This document shows, piece by piece, positions 18,387 through 26,602 of a stretch of DNA of 64,000 bases. Location: positions 44,935 through 108,934 of the forward strand of contig NZ_BBIQ01000018.1 of assembly GCF_000730565.1 (NCBI RefSeq). The letters are read 5' to 3'. Numbering within the stretch: the stretch's first letter is position 1; each line of letters begins with the position of its first letter. Under the pieces are notes generated by a model. That model had not been told where the DNA came from. It saw only the letters and a list, made by a program, of their open reading frames with translations, and ran no database searches. A program made the translations under genes and the position numbers. The stretch comes from Pseudomonas fulva NBRC 16637 = DSM 17717 (GTDB lineage Bacteria; Pseudomonadota; Gammaproteobacteria; Pseudomonadales; Pseudomonadaceae).

Positions 18387-18471
18387 GGGTAGAACCTGTC
18401 TGGACGTTGTACAAAGGCGCCAGTGTACCAGCCGTTCGTCGCTCCCGAGCCAAGCGCCCGCCATCGCCTCA

Positions 18472-19983
18472 TTACCCCTTGTGCGACCTCAGCAGCAATG
18501 CTGCCACCGCACAGCCGAGCAACGCCAGGCAAGCCAGGTAGAAGGCATCGCTGTAGGCCATCAGGTAGGCTTCGCGGCGGATGGAGCCCGACAACCCTTC
18601 GAGCCACTGCTGCGAATGCCAGAGCCATGTCTGCACGGTCGGATCCAGGCGTGTGTGCAGTTGCGGCTCGAACACGGTCACATGCTCATGGATGCGCGCA
18701 CTGTGCAGGCGTTCGCGCGTGGCCACCAGTTGGGTCAGGCCAGCCGTGCCGATGGCGCCACCCAGGTTGCGCAGCATCGAGAACACCGCCGAGGCCGACC
18801 CGGCCTCGCGCTTGTCCAGCCCGGCCACTGCCAGCACGGACAACGCAACCATGATGAACGGCTGGCCGATACCCCGTACCACGGTGGAGGGGATGATCAC
18901 ATTGTCGGCACTGTCGGCCGTCAGGCTGGCGCCCATCCAGCAGCCCAGCGCCATGATCAGGAACCCGCTGGCCACCATGAACTTGGCGCTGGTCCACCGC
19001 ATCAGGCGCGGCATCAAGGGCGCCAGCAGCAACTGCACGAGCCCGTAGGCGATCAACGCCACACCTACGTCCCGTGCACTGAAGCCTTGCAGTTGCGAGA
19101 GGTAGTTGGGTACCAGAAACACCAGCCCGAAGGTGGCCGCCCCGAAGATGAACATCGCCAGGCTGGCCACGCCGAAGTTGTAACGGCCCAGCAACCGCAG
19201 ATTGATGAACGCGCGCGGGCCGAACAGCTGGGTCGTCACGAACAGCACCAGGGCCAATGCTGACACCACGGTCATGCCCGTAATGAACGAAGACCCGAAC
19301 CAGTCCAACCGGCCGCCTTCTTCCAGCACGATCTGCAGCCCGCCCAGGCCAATCACCATGGCGGCGATGCCGAGCCAGTCACCGTGGCGCAGCAACTGCA
19401 ACTTCATCGGCCTGGCCTCGATGGACCAGGCAATGGCGCACAGCAGGGCAATACCAGGAAACAGCTGCAGGTAGAAGATCCAGCGCCAGGAGTACGCATC
19501 GGTCAACCAGCCGCCGATCGAAGGGCCCGCTGCCTGCGCCACGCTGTTGGCCAGGCTGAACAACGCCATGCCCATGGCCATTCGGCTGGCCGGCAGTTCG
19601 GTGATGATCAGCTGGAACGACAGCGGGATCAGCACGGCGCCGGCGGCGCCCTGGATTACCCGGATCACGATCATGGTTTCAAGGTTCGGCGCCCACGAAC
19701 AGGCCACCGACGCGATCAGGAAGACCAGCGAGCCCGTCCACATCACCCGGCGCAGGGAGAACACCTCCACCAGCCAGGCCGTCAGGGGGATCATCACGAT
19801 CTCTGCCACCAGGTAGGCGGTGGATATCCATGACCCTTCCTCGAAGCTGGCGCCCAGCGAGCCGCGTATCTCGGGCAGTGCGGCACTGGTGACGTGCACG
19901 TTCATGCCGGCCATGAAACAGCCGAACAGCCCGCCCAGCACAGCCACCCAGGCGCGCAGGGATACCGGTTGTTCAGCGCGCAT
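18472..19983 (-). CDS. DHA2-family MFS drug exporter (EmrB-like)
   Basis: This 503-residue inner-membrane transporter has about 14 hydrophobic segments and DHA2 signatures: 'FGCFMAGMNVHVTSAALPEIRGSLG' in helix 1, 'WISTAYLVAEIVMIPLTAWL', and 'IRVIQGAAGAVLIPLSFQLI'. It is the energy-coupled component of an Emr-type tripartite pump with the membrane-fusion and outer-membrane genes upstream. It overlaps the fusion-protein gene by 11 bases. Substrates are unknown; uncouplers, fatty acids or antibiotics are family precedents. Confidence 0.92.
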   Translation of the reverse strand: MRAEQPVSLRAWVAVLGGLFGCFMAGMNVHVTSAALPEIRGSLGASFEEGSWISTAYLVAEIVMIPLTAWLVEVFSLRRVMWTGSLVFLIASVACSWAPNLETMIVIRVIQGAAGAVLIPLSFQLIITELPASRMAMGMALFSLANSVAQAAGPSIGGWLTDAYSWRWIFYLQLFPGIALLCAIAWSIEARPMKLQLLRHGDWLGIAAMVIGLGGLQIVLEEGGRLDWFGSSFITGMTVVSALALVLFVTTQLFGPRAFINLRLLGRYNFGVASLAMFIFGAATFGLVFLVPNYLSQLQGFSARDVGVALIAYGLVQLLLAPLMPRLMRWTSAKFMVASGFLIMALGCWMGASLTADSADNVIIPSTVVRGIGQPFIMVALSVLAVAGLDKREAGSASAVFSMLRNLGGAIGTAGLTQLVATRERLHSARIHEHVTVFEPQLHTRLDPTVQTWLWHSQQWLEGLSGSIRREAYLMAYSDAFYLACLALLGCAVAALLLRSHKG

Positions 19984-21118
19984 CGGCAGGCTCCGGCGTG
20001 CGCGTGTCGACGGTGGTCACCACCGACATGCCGGGCAGTATCTGCGGCCCGTTTACGGGCAGGTCGAGCAGGATGCGCACCGCAAAACGCTGGACGATCT
20101 TGGTGAAGTTGCCTGTGGCATTGTCCGACGGCAGCAACGCGAAAACATTGCCCGAGGCCGGCGAGAAGCTTGCTACGTGACCTTCGAATGCCTGGCCAGG
20201 GAAACTGTCCACCTGTACCTGTACAGGCTGCCCTGGGCGCATCCGAGCCAACTGGGTTTCCTTGTAGTTGGCGACGACATAGGCCTGCGCGACCGGCACC
20301 ACTGCCAACAACGGCTGGCCCGGCACCACGTATTGCCCTGCACGCACGTGGCGCTTGCCCACCACGCCTGCCACCGGTGCGCGCAGCACGGTGTCCTGGG
20401 CGTCCTGTTCGGCCAGTCGGCGTTCGGCCCTGGCGCTTTCGAAGGCGGCCAGGTGCTGCTGCAGGTCAGCCTTGGCCTGGGCAGCGCCGGCCTTGGCCAT
20501 CCGTTGCTGCGCCTGTTGTTCCCGCCATGCTGCCTTCGCCCCTTGCTCGACAGCCTTGGCCTGGTTGGCAGCGGCCAGCGCCTGCTCCAGCCGTTGGGTC
20601 GTGGCTGCCTCGTCGCGTACCAGGCCTTGGTAGCGTTGCAGGTCCAGCTGGCTGCGACGACGTTCGGCGCTGGCACTGTGCACGGCGGCCTCGGCCTTGA
20701 GGGTGGCCTGCGCCTGCTGCTCGATGCGCTGCACGGCCAGCTCGCGGCGAGCCCGCGCCGCGTCTATGGCCGCCTGCGCCTGATGTTCGGCAGCGCGCGC
20801 GCGATCCCTGCGGGCCTGGTAATCGCGATCCTGCAACCGGACCAGCACAGCGCCGGCTTCAACCGGCTGGTCGTCTTCGACCTCCACCGTTGCCACATAG
20901 CCCGCCACGCGCGAACTCAATGCAACCCAATCGGCGCGGATGTAGGCGTCGTCGGTACTTTCCAGGTAGCGCCCGGTGGAGAACCAGTAGCCAGCGAGCG
21001 CCAGTAGCGCCAGCACGCCCAGGCATGCGGCTGCGCTATAGAGCAACCGCCGTCGTGTGCGAAGGGTCGCCTGCTCGGCAGTCGGGGTTGAGGGGTGCGT
21101 TTGTGCAGCAGCGTTCAT
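19973..21118 (-). CDS. HlyD/EmrA-family membrane fusion protein
   Basis: This 381-residue periplasmic adaptor is anchored by one N-terminal helix ('LLYSAAACLGVLALLALAGYWF'). The lipoyl-like half-domains are at 'DDAYIRADWVALSSRVAGYVATVEVEDDQPVEAGAVLVRL' and 'VLRAPVAGVVGKRHVRAGQYVVPGQPLLAVV', with a long Ala/Gln-rich coiled-coil hairpin between them. The gene follows the outer-membrane component and overlaps the exporter gene, as in emrA-emrB. The start at 21118 has an upstream GGAACC site; the frame continues to 21196 but without a better start. Confidence 0.92.
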   Translation of the reverse strand: MNAAAQTHPSTPTAEQATLRTRRRLLYSAAACLGVLALLALAGYWFSTGRYLESTDDAYIRADWVALSSRVAGYVATVEVEDDQPVEAGAVLVRLQDRDYQARRDRARAAEHQAQAAIDAARARRELAVQRIEQQAQATLKAEAAVHSASAERRRSQLDLQRYQGLVRDEAATTQRLEQALAAANQAKAVEQGAKAAWREQQAQQRMAKAGAAQAKADLQQHLAAFESARAERRLAEQDAQDTVLRAPVAGVVGKRHVRAGQYVVPGQPLLAVVPVAQAYVVANYKETQLARMRPGQPVQVQVDSFPGQAFEGHVASFSPASGNVFALLPSDNATGNFTKIVQRFAVRILLDLPVNGPQILPGMSVVTTVDTRTPEPADAR

Positions 21119-21189
21119 GGTGGGGTTCCATTGTCCAGTGGAGGCGGTTGCGCTTTGCAAGCGTCGGCGGAGCCTTGGGCGTGGCGGCT

Positions 21190-22614
21190 TCACCACCCGC
21201 CGCCCAGTGCGCGGAACAGGTCGATCTGGGCACTGGCCACCTTGCCGCGCGCCTCGAGGAGCTGGTCATGCAGGGCGATCAGCTCGCGTTCGCTGTCAAG
21301 CAGGGCCAGCCCGTCCTGGGTGCCCGCACGGTAGCTGGCCTGTGCCAGGGCGAAGCCGCGCTGGCTGTGCTCGAGCGCAGCCTGCAGCGAAGACAGGTGC
21401 TGCTGCTCGCCGGCATGGCGGGCCAAAGCCTGGCGCACATCCTTCAGGGCCTTGAGCGCCACGCTGCGGTAGTGAGCGCGCTGGGCCTGCTGCAAAGCCT
21501 GGGCCTTGCCCAACCGGGCGCGGTTGGCTTTCAGGTTGGGAAATTCCCAGCTGATCAATGGGCCGACGCCAAAGGTGATGGCGCGGCTAGCCCCCAGGCC
21601 ACTGATGTGACGGTCAGCGCTAGCCAGTTGGGCGCCAAAAAGAACCTTGGGGTACAGGTCGGCGCGCACGATGTCCGTTTCCAGGCCGGCGGCTTCCAAC
21701 GCTCGTTCAGCCTGGCGTACGTCGGGGCGCCGTTCGAGCAGGTGCCAGCCATCGCCTGTGGGCAGCGTTGCCGTGAGCGAAGGGATGGCAGCGCAGGGGT
21801 GTGTGCGATCAACCGTGGCGTCACCGGCCAGGGTGCTCAGCTCGAACAGCGCCACCTGGCGCCGCGCCTCGAAAACAGGTATCCGGGCGCGCACCTGTTC
21901 ACGCAGGCCGAGCAGCCGCTCGCCGTCCAGCGCCGTGGCGATGCCGGCCTGACGCTGGCGGTCGCTCAACAGCAGGCTGCGATCAAGGGTGCGCAGGGCT
22001 TGCCTGGCCTGGCTCAGGCGGGCGGTGTAGACGCATTGTTCGATGTAGGCACGGCTGGTCTGGGCGGCCACCAGCAGTCTCACGGCATCGTGCGCGGCGT
22101 TCGCAGCCTGCGCTTGCGCCTTGGCGCGATCGATTTGGGCTTGCACCTGCCCCCACACGTCCACCTGATACGCCAGCGCCACGCCCGGATTGAAGTGCCA
22201 GGAGGCGGAAGCATGGCTGTCACGGGCCTGGGCCAGGGTCTGATCGTCACTGTCCCTGCCGTAGGTTGCAGCAATACCCAGCGAGGTAGCAGGCAGGCGC
22301 TGCGCCTCAAACTCGCCGATGCCAGCCAGCAGTGCCCGCACGTTGGCTTCGGCCTGGGCCAGGTCCTGGTTGTTGGCCAATGCGCGCTCCACCCAGCGTC
22401 CGAGTTGCGGGTCCTGGTACAACTGCCACCAGCGCTCGGGCAAAGGCTGCGCGCTAACCCCGGCCTGGGTCTCGGCCAAAGGGTTGACCCGCATGGCCGC
22501 AGGGGGCTGTTCGGAGGCGACAGGGTGCGTGCAACCTGCCAGCAGGCCGAACGTCAGCACAGCGCAAAGCTGTACGGGGGAGGGGATCATCAACGAAGTG
22601 GGCATCATGAACAT
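21190..22614 (-). CDS. Outer-membrane efflux lipoprotein (NodT/OprM family)
   Basis: This 474-residue TolC-type channel has a lipoprotein signal peptide ending 'FGLLAGC' with the lipidated cysteine near residue 28. Two repeats of the OEP family follow, with 'RWWQLYQDPQLGRWVERALANNQDLAQAEANV' typical of the NodT/OprM group. It should form the exit duct for the EmrAB-like pump encoded next. Start is uncertain among several ATGs (22614, 22605, 22590). It heads a three-gene minus-strand operon, about 97 bases downstream of the AraC regulator. Confidence 0.9.
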   Translation of the reverse strand: MFMMPTSLMIPSPVQLCAVLTFGLLAGCTHPVASEQPPAAMRVNPLAETQAGVSAQPLPERWWQLYQDPQLGRWVERALANNQDLAQAEANVRALLAGIGEFEAQRLPATSLGIAATYGRDSDDQTLAQARDSHASASWHFNPGVALAYQVDVWGQVQAQIDRAKAQAQAANAAHDAVRLLVAAQTSRAYIEQCVYTARLSQARQALRTLDRSLLLSDRQRQAGIATALDGERLLGLREQVRARIPVFEARRQVALFELSTLAGDATVDRTHPCAAIPSLTATLPTGDGWHLLERRPDVRQAERALEAAGLETDIVRADLYPKVLFGAQLASADRHISGLGASRAITFGVGPLISWEFPNLKANRARLGKAQALQQAQRAHYRSVALKALKDVRQALARHAGEQQHLSSLQAALEHSQRGFALAQASYRAGTQDGLALLDSERELIALHDQLLEARGKVASAQIDLFRALGGGW

Positions 22615-22711
22615 CGCTTGTCAGTCATGATGCAACGTTAGCGAGACCGGTCAGGTCAAGGCTGCCGCAAGCGGGACAACCGTGCGCGCCAGCGGGACAA
22701 TTCGGACCGCT

Positions 22712-23422
22712 TCAGCGGGGGCGTGCGCTCCCGTCCTGCCAGTCGCTGGGCGCGTATCCCAGAATACGCCTGAACATGGCTGCAAAGGCGCTTGGGCTCT
22801 GGTAGCCGTGTTCGAGCGCCACGGTGATGATCGGACGGCCTGCCGCCAGGCACTGCTGGCTCAGCATCACCCGCGCCCGAGCGCGCCACTGGCCGTGGGA
22901 CATGCCCAACTCGCGCTGAAACAGCCGGGCCACATTGCGCGTGCTCATGTTCAGCGCAGTGGCGCACTCTTCAAGCGAATGCGCCTCGGCGGGTGACCGC
23001 AGCATGCGCTCGCACCAGGCCCTCAGGCGCGCGTGCGTCGGCATTGCAACGAACGTGTCGATGCGCCTTGCATGGGCGAGCTCGCCGAGAATGAGCGCCC
23101 GTACGTGCTCGCCCTCCCGGACACCGAGCATTCGCGAGGCTGCCAGGATCAATTCACGCAGCAACCCCGTCACCACGATCACCTGGCAGTGGCCGACATG
23201 GGGCGTCAGCAGCAGGGAGCGCATGCTGACGACGCCTTCCATGACAATGGCATGGCTGACGCCGGCCGGCACCCACAACGCATTACCCCCATGGATCACC
23301 CAGCTTCCCGAATCGGTACTCACATGCACAATGCCACTGGCCGCGTAGATCAGTTGGTCGTGGGCGTGGCAGTGGCTGGCGACGTGATCGCCGGGGGCGT
23401 AATCCATTTCGAGTGTCTGCAT
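22712..23422 (-). CDS. AraC-family transcriptional regulator
   Basis: This 236-residue regulator has an N-terminal cupin ('DYAPGDHVASHCHAHDQLIYAASGIVHV') and a C-terminal pair of helix-turn-helix motifs ('LEECATALNMSTRNVARLFQRELGMSHGQW' and 'IITVALEHGYQSPSAFAAMFRRILGYAPSDW'). This cupin-HTH layout is common in repressors or activators of efflux genes. It lies directly upstream of the tripartite pump on the same strand, so it probably controls that operon. The ATG at 23422 is preferred over a TTG at 23452. Confidence 0.9.
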   Translation of the reverse strand: MQTLEMDYAPGDHVASHCHAHDQLIYAASGIVHVSTDSGSWVIHGGNALWVPAGVSHAIVMEGVVSMRSLLLTPHVGHCQVIVVTGLLRELILAASRMLGVREGEHVRALILGELAHARRIDTFVAMPTHARLRAWCERMLRSPAEAHSLEECATALNMSTRNVARLFQRELGMSHGQWRARARVMLSQQCLAAGRPIITVALEHGYQSPSAFAAMFRRILGYAPSDWQDGSARPR

Positions 23423-23673
23423 GTGGGGGATCCATCGTTGGAATGGATCCAATTGTAAAGGGGGATCGTGTGTGGAGGTTGCAAAGGGTGGGGTAGTGTG
23501 CGGTTTGAATGTGACTGAATTGCTTGATTCTAGGAAAAGATAAGAATTTATTGCGAGCTATTTGGTTTTCACAGTTCACATTCTATTAACGAGCGAAGTG
23601 TGTGGGGAGCACTGGGTGGTCTATCCCCGCAATGCCGGCTCGCCATGGCGGTCGGCATGCAGGGAATTGGAAG

Positions 23674-24906
23674 TTACAAGCCGGCCTCAAGCGCGAGTAG
23701 CGCGTCAATGGTCTGCCGACGGCGGATCAAGCGTACGGCTTGGCCTTCGATCATCACCTCTGGCAGCAAAGGCCGGCTGTTGTAGTTGGACGACATGGAG
23801 GCGCCGTAGGCACCGGCATCGTGAATCACCAGCAAGTCGCCAACCACGGCCTGGGGCAAGTCCTGAGGGCAGAGCGCCTGTTCATCCTGAGTGAACACGT
23901 CCCCCGATTCGCACAGTGGGCCGGCGACCACGGTCGGTTGCCGCGGGCGGTCTACGAGGTGGCCGTCGGCATCGAGCAGGGTCATGGCATGGTAGGCCCC
24001 GTACATCGCAGGACGCATCAGGTCGTTGAAGCCAGCATCGACCAGCACGAATGTGTTGCGGCCCACCTGCTTGACGGCACGGACTTCGGTCACCAGATAG
24101 CCCGACTCGGCTACCAGAAAACGCCCTGGCTCGATCTCCATGCGCACCGGGTGGCCGAGCACGGCTTCGATTTCCTGCCGTGCCACTGCCCAGGTTTGCG
24201 CATAGCGCTGCAGGTCCACCGGCGTGTCGGTATCGCGGTATGGCGTCGAGAGCCCACCGCCGATCGAGAACGCTTCGATGTCGGTGTCCAGGCGCACGAT
24301 CAGCTCGATCATGGCACGAGCCACCTGTTCCAGATGGGAGTAGTCAACGCCAGAGCCGATATGCATGTGCACGCCTACCAGGTGCAGGCGATGGGCCCGG
24401 ATGCAGGCGAGCGCCTGCGGCAGGTCCTCGTGCCAGATGCCATGCTTGCTGTTCTCGCCCCCGGTATTGGTCTTGCGGCTATGGCCATGGCCGAACCCTG
24501 GGTTGATGCGCAGCCAGACACGGTGCCCTGGCGAGTGCTCGCCCAACTGGCGCAGCATGTCGATGGAGCCTGCGTTGACTTCGATCTTTTCCGCGACCGC
24601 GCGCGCCAGGGTGGCGCGGTCCAGCACGTCGCAAGTCAGCACCACCCCCGCAGGCTCGCCCGCCACACTGGCGCCGGCTGCAAAGGCGCGTTCCATTTCC
24701 CCGAGCGACACCGCATCGAGCACCAGCCCGTGCTGGCGCATCAAGCGCAATACCTGCAGGTTGGGGTTGGCCTTCTGGGCGAAGCGTACGGTGTCGAATG
24801 GCTTGAGCTGTTCTATCCGGCTGATGATGGTGGCGGCGTCGTAGGCCCACAGGGGTGAACCGTGCTGGCGAACGGCGTCGGCAAGCACAGCGTAAGGATG
24901 GTTCAT
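23674..24906 (-). CDS. lysA: Diaminopimelate decarboxylase
   Basis: LysA converts meso-diaminopimelate to L-lysine, the last step of lysine synthesis, using pyridoxal phosphate. The 410-residue protein has the PLP lysine in 'VRFAQKANPN' (K45), the glycine loop 'SIGGGLSTPY', and the 'GPLCESGDVF' motif that contributes from the partner subunit. It is divergent from a LysR-type regulator with a perfect palindrome between them, the same design as E. coli lysA-lysR. The start at 24906 matches the family N terminus; the frame runs on to 24990 without support. This may be a regulated second lysA, since many pseudomonads carry another copy (inference). Confidence 0.93.
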   Translation of the reverse strand: MNHPYAVLADAVRQHGSPLWAYDAATIISRIEQLKPFDTVRFAQKANPNLQVLRLMRQHGLVLDAVSLGEMERAFAAGASVAGEPAGVVLTCDVLDRATLARAVAEKIEVNAGSIDMLRQLGEHSPGHRVWLRINPGFGHGHSRKTNTGGENSKHGIWHEDLPQALACIRAHRLHLVGVHMHIGSGVDYSHLEQVARAMIELIVRLDTDIEAFSIGGGLSTPYRDTDTPVDLQRYAQTWAVARQEIEAVLGHPVRMEIEPGRFLVAESGYLVTEVRAVKQVGRNTFVLVDAGFNDLMRPAMYGAYHAMTLLDADGHLVDRPRQPTVVAGPLCESGDVFTQDEQALCPQDLPQAVVGDLLVIHDAGAYGASMSSNYNSRPLLPEVMIEGQAVRLIRRRQTIDALLALEAGL

Positions 24907-24963
24907 GATCGAAGGACTCGGGACAGGGGGAAGTAGCGAGCATGGCCCATAGACTCGATTCAG

Positions 24964-24979
24964 AAAAATAGCTATTTTT
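24964..24979. promoter_or_regulatory. Perfect 16-bp palindrome, probable LysR operator
   Basis: AAAAATAGCTATTTTT is perfectly self-complementary and lies between lysA (leftward) and its LysR-type regulator (rightward). AT-rich dyads around an ATA-N2-TAT core are typical of LysR-type binding boxes. It stands out against the surrounding high-GC DNA. Binding by the adjacent regulator is inferred. Confidence 0.65.
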
Positions 24980-25029
24980 GCGCCACCCATTCAGACCTGA
25001 TATGACCTGTGAATACCATCGGTGCTGCC

Positions 25030-25935
25030 ATGAAACTCTCCGCCCGCCACATCGAAGTGTTCCGCGCCATCATGGTCTCGGGCAGCGTGACGGGCGCGGC
25101 GCGTCTGCTGTTCACCTCGCAGCCGACTATCAGCCGTGAGCTGGCGCGGCTAGAGCACGTGACCGGCCTGCATCTGTTCGAACGCACGGCCGGTCGCTTG
25201 GAAGCCACCGCCCAGGCGTTGCTGCTGATCGATGAAGTAGAGCGGGCGTATGTAGGCCTTGAGCGCATCGACCGTTTTGCCCAGGCCATTCGCAATTTTC
25301 AGCAGGGCCAGTTGGCCGTCACCTGCCTGCCGTTGTTTTCGCAGACGCTACTGCCCAAGGTCTGCCAGCGTTTCCACAAACAGCACCCTGGGGTGAGCGT
25401 GAGCATCGTGGCCCAGGAGTCACCACTGCTGGAAGAGTCCCTGGCCACCCAGCAGCACGACCTGGGCCTGACGGAGGTCGCGCAGATACCCCGCGGGGCG
25501 AGCGGGGAATTGCTGTTCAGCGCCAACATGGTCTGCGTGCTGCCTGAGCACCATCCGTTGCAGGCCAGGTCACGGCTGAGCCTGGCGGACTTCCATGAGA
25601 TCGATTTCATCAACCTGGCCAGCCTGGACACCTATCGCCAGCGTCTGGACCACCAGTTTCGCGCGGCCGGGGTGAACCGTCGCACGGTCATCGAGACCAC
25701 CAGCGCCGCCTCGGTGTGCGCCATGGTCAGGCAGGGCCTGGGCGTCGCCATCATCAACCCCCTGAGCGGGCTGGAGGCGGCCCAGAGTGGTTTGCCCATC
25801 AGGCCGCTGGAGATCTCGATCGCCTACCAGGTGATGCTGGTCAGGCCAGACCACCGGCCGGCCTCGGCGGCGGTCGAGCCGTTCTGTCAGACACTGCGCG
25901 AGCAGGCGCAGGCGATGCAGCGCGCACTGGCCTAG
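25030..25935 (+). CDS. lysR: LysR-family regulator, probably of lysA
   Basis: This 301-residue LysR-type regulator has its N-terminal winged helix at 'KLSARHIEVFRAIMVSGSVTGAARLLFTSQPTISRELARLE', followed by a linker helix and a periplasmic-binding-like effector domain. The divergent position opposite lysA and overall resemblance to LysR suggest it activates lysA in response to diaminopimelate or lysine levels. The ATG at 25030 is chosen over a GTG at 25009, which would add seven residues. The symbol rests on gene context rather than a search. Confidence 0.88.
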   Translation: MKLSARHIEVFRAIMVSGSVTGAARLLFTSQPTISRELARLEHVTGLHLFERTAGRLEATAQALLLIDEVERAYVGLERIDRFAQAIRNFQQGQLAVTCLPLFSQTLLPKVCQRFHKQHPGVSVSIVAQESPLLEESLATQQHDLGLTEVAQIPRGASGELLFSANMVCVLPEHHPLQARSRLSLADFHEIDFINLASLDTYRQRLDHQFRAAGVNRRTVIETTSAASVCAMVRQGLGVAIINPLSGLEAAQSGLPIRPLEISIAYQVMLVRPDHRPASAAVEPFCQTLREQAQAMQRALA

Positions 25936-25975
25936 CCCCTGCGGCCTGTGGCAAGCCTGCGCAGTGATCGGTGGA

Positions 25976-26329
25976 TTAGAGTTCGCAGATGAACGTGCCG
26001 GTGCCGCTCAGGATGTTTTCCAAGGTTTGCCTGATCTCGTCCAGATCGCTCAGCGTGCTGGTCAGGTTGATCTGAAGCACCTCATCACCGCGCAAGGCGT
26101 CCCGGTCACCTGCCGCCACTTCGATCAACAGGCCAGTTGCGCTCAAGGTCACTTTCAAGCCGTCCAGGGTCGAGGGCTCATCATCCAGGGTCAGGTCGAC
26201 CGTGTCTTCGTCGGGGTAGCGGGTCAGCAGGAACATCTGGCCTTTGTCGCTGTGGCAGCACAGGGTGGCCATGTTGTCCTCCTCTTCATCGCAGGGGGTG
26301 GCGAACAGCACGGCGGTGTCGATTTGCAT
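25976..26329 (-). CDS. Small acidic protein of unknown function
   Basis: This 117-residue cytosolic protein is strongly acidic, with patches such as 'CDEEEDN' and 'YPDEDTVDLTLDDEPSTLD' and a C-terminal 'FICEL'. There is no signal peptide or membrane helix and I do not recognise a named family. The protein looks beta-rich. It lies convergent with the LysR gene and divergent from gdhB, 273 bases from the gdhB start. Coding is supported by codon use and absence of a competing frame. Confidence 0.7.
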   Translation of the reverse strand: MQIDTAVLFATPCDEEEDNMATLCCHSDKGQMFLLTRYPDEDTVDLTLDDEPSTLDGLKVTLSATGLLIEVAAGDRDALRGDEVLQINLTSTLSDLDEIRQTLENILSGTGTFICEL

Positions 26330-26602
26330 GGCGGGCTCGGATCAAAGGAAACGGAAGGGAATTCTGACAGTCTTGCTTACATGCATAAACGTAAAGTTAC
26401 CGCCCCTTGAACGAAATTGTCGCAGCGCTGCAAGCCTTGATGACCGGTCAGTCGTTAAGCTTCGCCCAGTCCTGGGCGTGCATGCGCACGCTCAACGCCT
26501 GGTTTTCATCGTTCGCCCTGCCTGCAATCGTCTATCGTTGATCCCGGCACGGCGCACGCAGCGACGCTTCAACTATTACAAAGCCCAAGCGGAGTACCAC
26601 AG

